64,000 nucleotides of DNA from Ahaetulla prasina (GCF_028640845.1 NC_080543.1:13797858-13861857), one strand, 5' to 3'. Positions 41,990 to 51,987 are shown, counted from the first letter of the stretch. Made by a program: numbers and translations. The notes: a model not told the origin generated them from the letters alone.

Positions 41990-42045
41990 GACTAGAAGAC
42001 CTGCAAAGTCGCTTCCGACTCTGTTATTCTGTATTCTGTACTTAT

Positions 42046-42729
42046 TATCACTTTTTCCTATATACACACTGGCCCACATTAAAAATGAAATTCTGATGCA
42101 CATATTTATTATGCTTTTGTTCCTTGTCTTATAAACGTCCAAGGCTCTAGTAGGAATCTTACATCTATTGAAAGGGTGCTAAAAAAAAAAGTAAAAAAGA
42201 GGGATGAAGGCAAGAGGGGAAAATAGCCACAAGCAGAGCTTTTGATTAAAACCAACGAAATCTTCATAAATTTGTTTTCGCTTTTCCGCATGAGGAAATG
42301 GCACGTAATTTAGAGAGCTGTCAATACCAGCCATGGTCATAAATATTCAACTTTTCTTTAATCACTGGAGTTAGGGGATTGAGAATTTGTGACATACAAT
42401 AGAGGAACGGCCATTCTTAGTGTGAGCACGTTCTTCCCATTATTGTTAATAAGTGCTACACGCAACAAGGTAAACGAGAAGCAGATTTGCTCTGGCGCTA
42501 GATTAACACGTGGGCATGGAAGCTATTATGGTCTGCTGGATCAATAATCCATTAGAAACTAAATGTATGCTAGTGACTAGAAGGCACAGGAGAATTGTAA
42601 ATGGTCTACTGAGATTACTTAACTACTAATTGGAATGCAGATGAGATCAATGGCAAACATAGATAGCCCCCTCTTTAAGGAACACGGTGATACAGCATGG
42701 GTTGCAAGGCAAAGCATCTTAGAGATGTG
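42046..42729. other. Single-copy stretch
   Basis: No recognised repeat in about 680 bases. The part 42390-42620 is evenly composed and is a plausible conserved noncoding candidate, but that is only a guess. Confidence 0.4.
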
Positions 42730-43470
42730 TCATGGCCCCATTGGAACCCAGTTTGGAGGAGGAGGAGGAGGGAGAGGAGGAGGAGGAGGAGTTGAAATTG
42801 GGACCGTCCAACAGGGGTTGCACCGGAAGTGGGTTTCAGCAGGTTCTGACCAGTTCTGGAGAACCGGTAGTGGAAATTTTGAGTAGTTTGGAGAACCAGT
42901 AGTAAAAATTCTGACTGGCCCCGCCCCCATCTATTCTCTATCTCCCAAGTCCCAGCTGATTGATAGGAAATGGGGATTTTAGAGTATCCTTCCTCTGGAG
43001 CGGGGAGGGAATGGAGATTTTACAGTATCCTTCCCCTGCCACACCCACCAAGCCATGCCACGCCCACCAAGCCACACCCACAGAACCGGTAGTAAAAAGA
43101 ATTTGAAAACCAACAACGGATTGCACATGTCCTCTTGAATATTTGGAGAGTCCAGGGGCTAAGGACGATGCTGTCCCAAGCCCCTTGAGCATTGGGGAAG
43201 GTGGTTGACTGGACCGGGAGCTACCTGCCTTCATAAACACAGGGGAGGGTCTGCTACAGACAGACAGTGGTGCTGATAGGCAGCCGATCCTTTCTGATGA
43301 GGAACAGCTGCCTCCCCCCACCCGATTCGAGGGTATGGAGGGTGGAGCTGAGTCAAGCTCAAAGGAGACGGTCAACTTGGCCTTTCTCACAAGGAACACC
43401 TGGCTTGGGTTGACTTAAGTAGAAGCCAAGGCAGAGTGTCTTTGCCAGGAACCATTGTTTTGCTTTGGTA
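42730..43470 (+). mobile_element. Possible LTR, split by a hAT MITE
   Basis: It opens TGTCATGGCCCCATTGG. The frame from base 2 reads an acidic tract made of GGA/GAG codons (42764-42792). After the MITE the text resumes with GATGAGGAACAGCTGCC and similar acidic codons, to about 43418. The right end is unclear and no duplication is seen. Confidence 0.4.
42821..43127. mobile_element. hAT-type MITE, about 307 bp
   Basis: GGAAGTGGGTTTCAGCAGGT at the left and TTTGAAAACCAACAACGG at the right, sister of 24143. TTGCAC lies on both sides. The interior has the GGGAATGGAGATTTTACAG and CACACCCACCAAGCC blocks. Confidence 0.8.
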
Positions 43471-44411
43471 TGCACTTCCCCAGCCTTGGGGGGAAAAAAA
43501 CTGCTTTGAATCGTGTTCCATCACTTCAAAGGAATGAATTTTGCACATGCTCAGAGGCCTTTTTTTTTTTTAGAAATATGGGGTCCACTTGGCTTCGTAG
43601 TTTTCCTTCCAAAGGGAAATTCCTGAGGTCAAAGCTCCCCTCAAAATTCCAGACAACCCCAAAGTTCTCTCTCTCTCTGCATATTAATATTAAGATGCCT
43701 GTTTCAAGGCAAAGCAAAAACTTACACACACACACACACACCAAAAAATGTGTTTCACTCCTTCTTACTTGCTCACCTCACGAAAGCGAGCTTATATTTT
43801 GAGGCACGGGGAGTGGGGGGATGCCAAAAAAGAATGTGTAATTACAGCTCTTAAGAGAACTCACTTTAATGAGGCAGTCAGATACAAAGCTGTTATTAAT
43901 ATTTCAGTGAAAACTTATCTGATACAACCTTCACGCTGTAACCATAAATACTGAGGTGAGGTTATCTCCAAGATCACCTCGGCGCAGCAGGAACGGTGAG
44001 AAGACCTTCAAAACACTTTAGTAACTGAGACAGCCGCTGGCATATTGCGGGAGGCTGAAGTGACAGTCCAATTTTAGCAAAACTATAACATTTCAAGCGG
44101 GCTATGGTGACGGATGATAGTTAATTATCGCTTGCAACATCTAACTCCAATTGTACAATGATGTACTATTCCACGGGAAGCTGATATCCCTGAATGTGCA
44201 TCGCTGTTAATGCGTGTGTGTGTGTGTGTCCTTGCACGCCTGTGCACTTCTGTCACGAGTCCAGCTCGCACGTGGAAGGATGTTAGAAGGAAAAAGGATT
44301 TGATACGAAAGTAGAATATGTCTTTTGATCTTCTTTCATGGTGCATTCAAAGGGGAAGGGGAGCTCTGGAAAAATTAGTCTCCTCTTAACAACCTTTTAG
44401 AGCAGTTGAGG
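43471..44411. other. Single-copy stretch with CA and TG runs
   Basis: A CA run at about 43719-43742 and a TG run at 44213-44229. The part 43770-44180 is free of recognised repeats and has TTATTAATATTTCAGTG and GATAGTTAATTATCGC motifs, a plausible conserved noncoding candidate. Confidence 0.4.
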
Positions 44412-44419
44412 AATATATA

Positions 44420-44556
44420 CAGTGGTGGGATTCAAATAATTTAACAAGCGGTTCTCTGCCCTAATGATTTCTTCCAACAACCAGTTCACCAAACTGCTCA
44501 GAAAGTTAACAACCGGTTCTCCCAAAGTGGTGCGAACTGGCTGAATCCCACCACTG
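44420..44556. mobile_element. Mini hAT palindromic MITE, 137 bp
   Basis: CAGTGGTGGGATTCA and TGAATCCCACCACTG, with AATATATA/AATGTATA as the 8-bp duplication (7 of 8). Sister of 29475 and 37242. Confidence 0.92.
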
Positions 44557-45084
44557 AATGTATATAATAAGCAGAATGCAACCACACAGCCAACCAGCCC
44601 GCTCACAGCAACACTCCCCACCTCCCCACCAGTATTTATAGAGAGACGGCAGCTCCGACCACGCTTTGCTCACACGGGCATGAAGCGAAAGCACCAGCCT
44701 GAAGATGATGAGTGACATCTCGTCGAAACATCACCAAGATACTCTCAACCTTACACGGGAAAAGACCCAAATATGCCAAGACCTACATACCTATACCCGT
44801 GAAAACCTATGAAAACAAATAAGCAGAACTAGTATCAGAGTGCTTCTGAGGTACACTTTTGAAAATGAACTGCAAGTTGGATAATGGTGCGTGTTTGTCC
44901 CTCAGTGGAAAGGTTGCTGTGATTTTATTGCACCTGCACATTTATTTGTTTAGTTACTTATTCATTGTCATCATCAGCTGGGTCCAACCATCAACAACTC
45001 TATGGATTACCATTCTCCATGCCCCTCTGTTTCACACTGACTTCTTCAGATCCATCATGGTCATTCCGGTATCATCCTTTATAG
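44557..45084. other. GAAAC-type fragment and single-copy sequence
   Basis: 44696-44825 holds TGAAGATGATGAGTGACATC and CGTCGAAACATCACCAAG, then GACCTACATACC and GAAAACCTATGAAAAC. It is a single arm of the family seen as a foldback at 61217. The rest has no name. Confidence 0.55.
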
Positions 45085-46001
45085 AAGTGGTGTTAAACTC
45101 AAGGCCGGTGTTGTGTCTCGCCCGCTTTCACCGCAGCCGGGGCCTTCTTATCTGCTTCCGAACGCTGAGGAATGTCCTAGTATACCTCCAGCCCCCAGCT
45201 CTGGCTCCATGCCCAGACAGGCTGAGGAGGAAGAAGTACCTCCAGCCCCCAGCTCTGGCTCCATGCCCAGGCAAACGGAGCAACTAGACCCCTCCCCCTC
45301 CCCCACAGCATGTGAGCCTGAGGAAGGTCAATTGCCAACAGCTGCAGACTGGAGTGACCCTCGCTTCAGAAGAATTGATAGGCGGCGGCGACAGAAGGAA
45401 GGGAGGGGCAGGCCTGGATAAGTGCTGAGTCATGGAGCCACACCCCATGGCCTATATAAAGGATCTGCTTTCTGGCATTCTCTGAGTCAGGCAAAGTCTA
45501 ATATATCTTTCTGAAGTCACTTTCTGGTCTCCTGCCTGCCTTGAGAACTTTGCTAGGACTTTGGCAGAGCTGCAGAGGCACGCCTGATTCGGATTTCCCT
45601 GACCCGGTAGTCAGCGGAGGAGTGGGACACGACAGCCGGATCCAGCCTGCAGGATGTTTAAATCTGGCCTGCGGGACTAGCCTGGAAATACCAGAGGATC
45701 AGCCTGTGATGCGTTTGCTGGTTTTTGGCTGGCAGAGTGCTAAAATGGGTCACACAGCCCATTTTTGCCTGTTTTTGGCCTGTTTTCAGCCCATTTCCAG
45801 CTGGCAGAGTGCTGTAGGAGGCCATGGAGGGCGAAAATGAGGCACAGGGGGCTACGTGCAGCCCCCCAGCACCCCGTTTTGGCCAGCAGGGTGCTGCAGG
45901 AGGTGGTCGTCTCATCTCCCTCCACTGCTCCCTGCTGCCCCCCACCCAAGAAGACCTACAATACGGATTCGGCCTTGAAGAAATCCAGTTTGACACCCCT
46001 G
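45085..46001 (+). mobile_element. hAT-type MITE, split by an LTR
   Basis: AAGTGGTGTTAAACTC and CCAGTTTGACACCCCT are inverted ends. The perfect 8-bp duplication is CTTTATAG (45077-45084, 46002-46009). An LTR (45109-45634) sits 24 bases inside. The tail side is a gene-free GC-rich block. Confidence 0.9.
45109..45634 (+). mobile_element. Solo LTR (type A-like, divergent), 526 bp
   Basis: TGTTGTGTCTCGCCCGC to GTGGGACACGACA. The 5-bp duplication GCCGG is perfect (45104-45108, 45635-45639). From base 2 the frame is open for about 100 codons to the TAA near 45421. It includes a PPAPSSGSMPRQ repeat and ends in a basic tract (DPRFRRIDRRRRQKEGRGR). The TATA-like CTATATAAAGG follows. Confidence 0.93.
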
Positions 46002-46010
46002 CTTTATAGT

Positions 46011-46538
46011 TGTTGTGTCTGCACCCCCCGAGCCAGGCCTGCTGCCAGAAAGTGACTTGGAAAGTGAGAGGGAAGGGTGCTCAGGACTTACCTCAGGAGC
46101 ACCGGCTTCCCTGGCTCAGCTCCAGGAGCCAGAGGCAGGCCAGGTGAAAGAGATAATGAGGCCTCCGTCCCCTGACTCTTTCCCCCCCCAGGCCACACCT
46201 CCAGACCCAGCTGATGGCAATCAGGCCTGGCTGGACCCTTGGTTTTGTAGGCAGGAGAGGCTGGAACAACAGAAGCAGGGGTGGGGCAGGCCTAGGAAGT
46301 GCTGAGTCATGGAGCCACACCCCACAGGATATAAAGGCAGCAAGAGCTGCTGTGCCTCTTTGTAGCAGGCAAATCAACTGTTTAACTGAGAGCTGAAGTT
46401 CTGTTTGTTCCTGGGTGACTCATCGGTGTCGAGGGAGATAACAGACACACTTGGCATACGCTTGCTAATTTGCTGCCAGTGCTGATAGTGCTGGCTAATT
46501 AAGCCATCATTTGGACGGAGGCGAGGGGGGACAGAACA
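46011..46538 (+). mobile_element. Solo LTR (type A) with an intact reading frame, 528 bp
   Basis: TGTTGTGTCTGCACCCCC to GGGGACAGAACA, with the perfect 5-bp duplication ATAGT (46006-46010, 46539-46543). The frame from base 2 is open to a TGA at about 46305. There is no ATG near its start, so it would need upstream sequence. The end WLDPWFCRQERLEQQKQ resembles the other LTR families. TATA-like GGATATAAAGGC at about 46327. Confidence 0.95.
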
Positions 46539-46671
46539 ATAGTGTCTAGTCAATGGGTACTAGGGTAGCACCTTCTCCTTTCTCTGCTGGTCACTCCCTG
46601 CATGACTGACTTTTGTAGTTGACTTATTTATTTTATTAAATAAATTTATATGGCTGCCTAACTCATCCTTG

Positions 46672-46857
46672 GGCGGTATTATAGCTTAGCAATTAAGACC
46701 CTGGGCTTGTCAGCTGGAAAACTGACAGCTCAGGTTTGAGACCCAAGCTCTGTGCGATAGGATGAGCTCCCATCACTTGCCCTAGCTCTTGCCCAGCTAG
46801 CATTAACTTTGAATGGCCACTAAACAAATAGTTGTTAAGTCGAGGACTACCTGTACA
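46672..46857 (+). mobile_element. SINE head and mariner-like right end
   Basis: GGCGGTATTATAGCTTAGCA and CAGGTTTGAGACCCAAGC are a decayed SINE head (46672-46801). CTTTGAATGGCCACTAAAC and GTCGAGGACTACCTGTA (46806-46857) are the right end of the mariner-like family at 33721. Confidence 0.7.
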
Positions 46858-47347
46858 TATCAGTATCACATGCTCTCCCGTTTTTTTAATCTTTGTATAT
46901 ACCTTATCATCAAGAGCTGAAAGGAAGATATATAACTGTTGCTTTTTTCTCGCAAGAACTTTGTGAGGAGAGCAGGCTGTGAGAGGGTGATCATTTATTT
47001 ATTAAATTTTTATACTGCCCACCTCACTCTGAAAAGTGATTATTTTAATATCACCCCCTGAGCTTCCATTGAGCTAAGGTGGACTCAAACCTGTGCTTCA
47101 CATCTCCAAATATCGATATCCAAATTTTAAAATTAATTTTACTACAACAACACAACACAAACATATATAACACAAACACGTAATATGTGTTTTCTGTTTA
47201 CATGTCCATTTCGTTCCACATACTTTCTGCTTTATGTATTCCCCATTTTCCCCCTCTTTTCTTATCTTTATCATCCCTTTATATCTCATTTTATTCATTT
47301 ACAATATTTTATACATTTATCACCTTCTCTTCTCCATCATTTATTCA
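46858..47347 (-). other. Probable L1 3'UTR remnant, and L2-like tail
   Basis: 46990-47040 has TTTATTAAATTTTTATACTG, like an L2 tail. 47090-47347 is AT-rich and lies where the 3' part of the split L1 (47801) should be, but it has no clear motif. Confidence 0.35.
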
Positions 47348-47800
47348 TATTTAACATAACATAACATAACATAACATAACATAACATAACATAACATAAC
47401 ATAACATAACATAACATAACATAACATAACATAACATAACATAACATAACATAACATAACATAACATAACATAACATAACATAACAACAGAGTTGGAAGG
47501 GACCTTGGAGGCCTTCTAGTCCAACCCCCTGCCCAGGCAGGAAACCCTACACCAACTCAGTCAGATGGTTATCCAACATTTTCTTAAAAATTTCCAGTGT
47601 TGGAGCATTCACAACTTCTGAAGGCAAGTCGTTCCACTTATTAATTGTTCTAACTGTCAGGAAATTTCTCCTTAGTTCTAAGTTGCTTCTTTCTTTGATC
47701 AGTTTCCACCCATTGCTTCTTGTTCTACCCTCAGGTGCTTTGGAGAACAGCCCGACTCCCTCTTCTTTGTGGCAGCCCCTGAGAGATTGGAACACAGCTA
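47348..47800 (-). mobile_element. CR1 LINE 3' end with ATAAC tail
   Basis: About 28 ATAAC (AACAT) units (47348-47488), then AGAGTTGGAAGGGACCTTGG and the complement of the CR1 ORF end. It is inserted into an L1 fragment. The minus frame continues uninterrupted from the L1 part to the CR1 part (see 47547). Confidence 0.92.
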
Positions 47801-48122
47801 TCATGTCTACAGCTATCAAGTAAATAGGAAATTTACTTTTCCTATTCTCTAACCAATCATACAACTTAGTCCATACTTGATAGTATTCTGTCACTTCCTT
47901 TTCTTTTATTTCTTTTGTTAATTTATACTTTTCCGCACAGTCCAGAATTTTCTTAATTATTTCTTCCTCTCTTGGTACCTTTTCATTTTTCCAGAACTGT
48001 GTGTAGACAATCCTTGCGGCAGTAATTATGTGTAGTATCACATATTGTGTTTCTTTACTGTAAGCTCTGTTTACTATCCCTAGTAAAAACGTCTCTGGTT
48101 TCCAAGTCCACCTTCTGCCCAC
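47547..48122 (-). pseudogene. Chimeric frame: L1 ORF2 end joined to CR1 ORF end
   Basis: 191 codons open on the minus strand. The first two thirds read like an L1 ORF2 C-terminus (FLLGIVNRAYSKETQYVILH, ITAARIVYTQFWKNEK, KYKLTKEIKEKE). The last third reads as the CR1 end (ERSNLELRRNFLTV, WNDLPSEVVNAPTLEIF). The join is near 47790. It is a chance in-frame fusion at an insertion boundary; no promoter is seen. Confidence 0.85.
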
Positions 48123-48190
48123 TTATCTCTTCTATCCAATTTCTAATTCTGGACCAATATTTTTTCGCCTAAGGACATGTCCAATACATC
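47801..48190 (-). mobile_element. L1 fragment (ORF2 C-terminus)
   Basis: Minus-strand L1, coding part of the frame at 47547, extending to GGACATGTCC at about 48175. It differs in sequence from the L1 at 1, so it is from another subfamily or is much older. Confidence 0.75.
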
Positions 48191-48845
48191 TCCAAATATC
48201 AGGTATAATGGTAAAAAAACAGCAACAGCAATAGCAACAAAGGCACCTCCGAATGTTTCTTATTTTCTTAATGTTTTTTCTATTTTTATTAATTTATAAT
48301 ATGACATACAAAAGCAAATATTAGGGAAATTAGGAAAGGAAAAAGGGAAGTGGATAGTGGGGGGGAAATAAGGGAAAAAGAAAAAAAAGGCATTGACTTC
48401 CAACTCCTTTGGTGCAGTAAAATAAGGCATTAAAATCTACCCTCAACTTTTTCCTTTTTCATAATAATAGAAACTAGCCATTTCTATAACAACAAATTTA
48501 TCAAATCAGTAAAACCCAACATCACAGGTTTGTTTCTTATTTTCAAAGTAGAAAGCCATTTTTCCCTCCCCCCCACACCTCTTCTGAATATTGTCTTCCT
48601 GTATAACTTTCCAAAAGGAACGTTATAAATTTCATATTTTCGCAAGATCAGCGAATATGTAAAACTTGACAAGTCGGTGTGATTATGAAGAAGGTAAACA
48701 CGAAGCGATTCTGCCAAGGGATGCTCCCACCTACAGTGGTTAGATGTCTTCTGTCTGCTGATTCAGAGTTTGCAAAAAAGAAAAACCTTGAGGGAAGACC
48801 CAAATATAGTGAGAAGGAAGCTTGTGCTGAGTAACTTGAAGAAAT
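48191..48845 (-). other. L1-like 3' end repeat and unassigned sequence
   Basis: 48290-48480 shares ATTGACTTCCA...CTTTGGTGCAGTA and AAGGCATTAA with 53165-53390, with a G/A-rich run in both, so the two are one repeat. I read it as an L1-type 3'UTR on the minus strand. The remainder has no name. Confidence 0.5.
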
Positions 48846-49132
48846 GACCTGAGTTTAACTCATAGAATCATTTACTACAATATCCTTCCTGTCAAAGACT
48901 ACTTCAGCTTCAATTTCAACAATACACGAGCACACAATAGATTTAAGCTTAATGTGAACCGCTCCAATCTTGACTGCAGAAAATATGACTTCAGTAACAG
49001 AGTTGTTAATGCTTGGAATACACTACCTGACTCTGTGGTCTCTCTTCCCAAAATCCCCAAAGCTTCAACCAAAAACTGTCTACTATTGACCTCACCCCAT
49101 TTCTAAGAGGTCTGTAAGGGGTGTGCATAAGA

Positions 49133-49739
49133 GGGGATTGAGGGAGCGTCTTGTAGCTCCCATGTAACACCTCTCCTGCGCAGGCTGCATTGGTTGCCGG
49201 TGGCCTTCCGGGTGCGATTCAAGGTTTTGGTCATCATCTTTAAAGCGCTCCATGGCATGGGACCAGGATATTTACCGGACCACCTGCTGCCGCCAGTAAC
49301 CTCCCATCGACCGGTGCGCTCTCACAGGGAGGGCCTCCTTAGGGTGCCGTCGGCCAATCAATGTCGGCTGGCGTCCCCCAGGGGAAGAGCGTTCTCTGTG
49401 GAGGCTCCGGCCCTGTGGAATGAACTACCTGTGGGGCTATGTCTTCTCCCTGATCTTTGGACCTTTAAGCGTGAACTCAAAACTTTTTTCTTTCATCCAG
49501 CAGGGCTGGCCTAATGATAAATTTTAATCGAGGGTTTATTAGTGGGGTTTTTAAGGGGTTTAATCTATTTTGTAACTTTTACTCAGTAATTTTAAATATT
49601 CAGTTTATTGAATCAGATTTTTAATGAATATTGTATTTTAAAATTTTCTGATATCTATGTTTTATCTATGCTGTACACCACCCTGAGTCCTCGGAGAAGG
49701 GCGGTATAAAAATACGAAAAATAAATAAATAAATAAATA
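49133..49739 (+). mobile_element. L2-like LINE 3' end with AAAT tail
   Basis: 5'-truncated L2-type element, ORF end then GTTTTATCTATGCTGTACAC, GTCCTCGGAGAAGGGCGGT and an AAATAAATAAATAAAT tail. It is inserted in the CR1 3'UTR, flanked by ATAAGAG. Confidence 0.9.
49194..49514 (+). pseudogene. L2-type ORF C-terminus, fragment
   Basis: FRVRFKVLVIIFKALHGMG, RPVRSHREGLLRVPSANQ, PRGRAFSVEAPALWNELP and a FKRELKTFFFHPAGLA end. Same region as 36131, about 106 codons. A GTG-type start is only apparent; the true ORF began further upstream. Confidence 0.85.
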
Positions 49740-49878
49740 AGAGCACAAGCGTGCCTACCGTTCCTGTCCTATTGTTTCCTTTCGTTATATCCAATTAATA
49801 TAGTCATTACATACTCATACTTATATATATGCTTATATATTGTATAGTTAATTCATGCTTATGCTTATATATATTGTG

Positions 49879-49886
49879 TGACAAAA

Positions 49887-49981
<95 letters not shown>

Positions 49982-49982
49982 G
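49879..49982 (+). repeat. Microsatellite (AAAT)n
   Basis: About 26 units of AAAT, the tail of the CR1 element at 48846. Confidence 0.95.
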
Positions 49983-50225
49983 TTCATCCTTGAAGAATTG
50001 CCTCAGTCTCAATCTCAGAAGAGCCCAGTTTGGTCTAGTGGTTATGGCACTAGACTTGAAAGCAAGAGACCATGATATCAGGTCCCACCATACTATAGCC
50101 ATGAAAAGCAGTTGGGTGACCTTGGGCCAATCGCACTGTTGGAAGGAAAATCCATCTGGTTCAGTTCCAAGCTGGGAGAAAGATGCTGGAAACAACATGG
50201 AGGCTGATTGGAAAGAAAGTTGATT
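49983..50225 (+). mobile_element. tRNA-derived SINE, GAGCCCAGTTTGG type
   Basis: GAGCCCAGTTTGGTCTAGTG, GGCACTAGACTTGAAAGCAA, CATGATATCAGGTCCCACCA and GTTGGGTGACCTTGGGCCAA. The tail is decayed. It is read like the 24721 copy. Confidence 0.8.
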
Positions 50226-51096
50226 GAACAGAACCACAGTGTGCAGTTCTGGGCCAGCTGAACAAATGGTTGAATGAGTGGATGGATCTTTGTAGGTTTC
50301 TGTGACTTTGACGTTTGAACTGTTCAGGGGGGTGACAAAAGTGGTGTTATTAGCCATCAAATTCAAAAATACACTTTTCCCAAAAGGTTTCCACAATTTT
50401 GGCCACTACTGTAGTTGAGCGTTTTGCTTTGAAAGGCTGTTTTTACTCAAAGCTTTGTCAACACCCTTAATGACATATTCAGGCAACCCAAATAAAAATA
50501 AAATAAAATAATACAATGCAAAATGCTGGCAAAATCTCATTATTCTTACAGACAGTCTCGTGACGTTTTGGATAAGAATACTACAATCTCATAAAAATGT
50601 ATCTTTTTGATGAACTGTATAAAATCAGGTTGTGCACCATGCAGTTCTGAGCAAATAATAAATATGCACATTTACTCTGCTTTAGTTTCTTCTTGTCTCT
50701 GAACTTCAAAGTGAAAAAATCTGATGATCTTGATCCATGAATAGACAATTGAACCTTATTCAAAGTGAGCAACTTGAAAATCAGGCTACCCAAATAAAAT
50801 TCAAACAACAATCTCATCATTCTTGCATGCAACCTCATGACATCTTTGGATAAGAATAAGCTCATAAAAGTTTGATGAACCATGTAAAATTATGGGGTTG
50901 AGCTCTCTGAAAAAAATTACAAGGTTTAGTGATTTTGCAAAAAAAAAAACAACTCTACCCTTTTTAATTGGGTGGTTGGGAGATCAATGCTCACATATAG
51001 AATTGCAGGAGTTATTTGCTTGTTTGTATCCTTTACTTCGTATAGTTTAAAGTAAAGTAAAGTATACTTAAAGTTTAAAGTAACGTTAAAGTACTT
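50226..51096. other. Single-copy-looking sequence with an imperfect duplication
   Basis: A stretch at about 50478-50640 (AACCCAAATAAAAATAAAAT, TCTCATTATTCTTACAG, CGTTTTGGATAAGAATA) resembles 50783-50900 (TACCCAAATAAAATTCAAAC, TCTCATCATTCTTGCATG, TCTTTGGATAAGAATAAG). Neither copy has a known family. An A-run lies at 50937-50950, and AAAGTAAAG units at 51048. Confidence 0.55.
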
Positions 51097-51264
51097 TAAA
51101 ATAACTCAATAACTCCCACACATTTGCCTTCTCCTATTTTCCCCACAACAACAACCCTGTGAGGTGGATTGGGCTGAGAGATAGTGACTGGCCCAAAGTC
51201 ACACAGCAGGCTTTCATGGTTAAGGCAAGACTTAAACATACAGCCTCCTGTTTTTCTAGCCTGG

Positions 51265-51830
51265 TGTTGTGGCCCTCCAGTGGCCAGCAGAGCTAGCAGG
51301 AGATTCAGACAATGAGGAGGTTGTCGAGGAACATGATCCAGTCCTGGAGTCTGGGGAAGGCGCTGATGAGGCAGAGAGGGGGCCAGGGCCATATGCCAGT
51401 TATCAGTTGCCTTTGGAGTCAGACATCAGTGAGGCAGACAAACAGCTGGAGCCTGTTCCCAGTGTGCACATGCGCAGATTTGCCAGACGAAGGGAACAGC
51501 TAGAGAACAAGGGTCGACTTAGGAGTAAGGCCACAGATGGGCGATGAACGGCCCCTCCCAGAGGGAATAAAAGAGGAGCAAAAGGGGAGTGGAGTTTGCA
51601 GGAGACAATTAGTTCGCTTAATTGGTTCGTGACTCTCAGAGACTTCTTGGCAAGTTTTGAAGATATTGGCCTGGCAGCTCTCCAAGCCAGATAAGGTCTG
51701 TGACTGTAAATGCTCTCTTGAAAGATTTTGCTGGATGTGAATGAGAGGAGTTCACAGTAACTTAATAAAAAGGGGTTTTTGTTGGAACAAAGAGTCTGCT
51801 TCATGCTCTTGGGAAGCCAAGGTCAGAACA
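51265..51830 (+). mobile_element. Solo LTR (type B), 566 bp
   Basis: TGTTGTGGCCCTCCAG to AAGCCAAGGTCAGAACA. The 5-bp duplication CCTGG is perfect (51260-51264, 51831-51835). The frame from base 2 is open for about 93 codons: acidic, with SDNEEVVEEHDPVLESGEG, then RRFARRREQLENKGRLRSK and a TGA near 51545. GGGAATAAAAGAGG is the TATA-like box, and AATAAAAAGG near the 3' side is a polyadenylation-like signal. Confidence 0.95.
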
Positions 51831-51852
51831 CCTGGTGCCTTAACCACTAGAC

Positions 51853-51987
51853 CAGGGGTGTCAAACTCATGTCATCACAGTAGCATCAAGTGACATATCG
51901 GGACTTTTTTCCCCATGGCTAAACCAGGCCTGGGCATAGCTAGCGCGTGACTCATTTGATCTGTGGGCCAGGAGTTTGACAGTCCTG
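51853..51987 (+). mobile_element. hAT-type MITE, 135 bp
   Basis: CAGGGGTGTCAAACTC and GAGTTTGACAGTCCTG, with a perfect 8-bp duplication CACTAGAC (51845-51852, 51988-51995). Confidence 0.95.

Larger units (their letters stand above)
41703..42045 (+). mobile_element. CR1 LINE tip, split by two hAT elements
   Basis: CCTGAGCAGGGGGTTGGACT on the left and AGAAGACCTGCAAAGTCGC with CTCTGTTATTCTGTATTCTG on the right are one CR1 3' tip. The hAT elements at 41727 and 41869 lie between. Confidence 0.85.
48846..49880 (+). mobile_element. CR1 LINE 3' end, split by an L2-like LINE
   Basis: Flanks 48846-49132 and 49733-49880 join as CR1: the ORF end (48846-49107) has FSFNFNNTRAHNRFKLN and SNRVVNAWNTLPDSVVSLPK. 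The 3'UTR resumes at GAGCACAAGCGTGCCTACCG and ends in an AAAT tail. ATAAGAG lies on both sides of the insert. Confidence 0.88.

Noticed and set aside
43455..43802. A 115-codon plus-strand frame
   Set aside because: It spans a T-run and a CA run, has no family features, and its composition is like its flanks. Could be an exon only by chance; no support.
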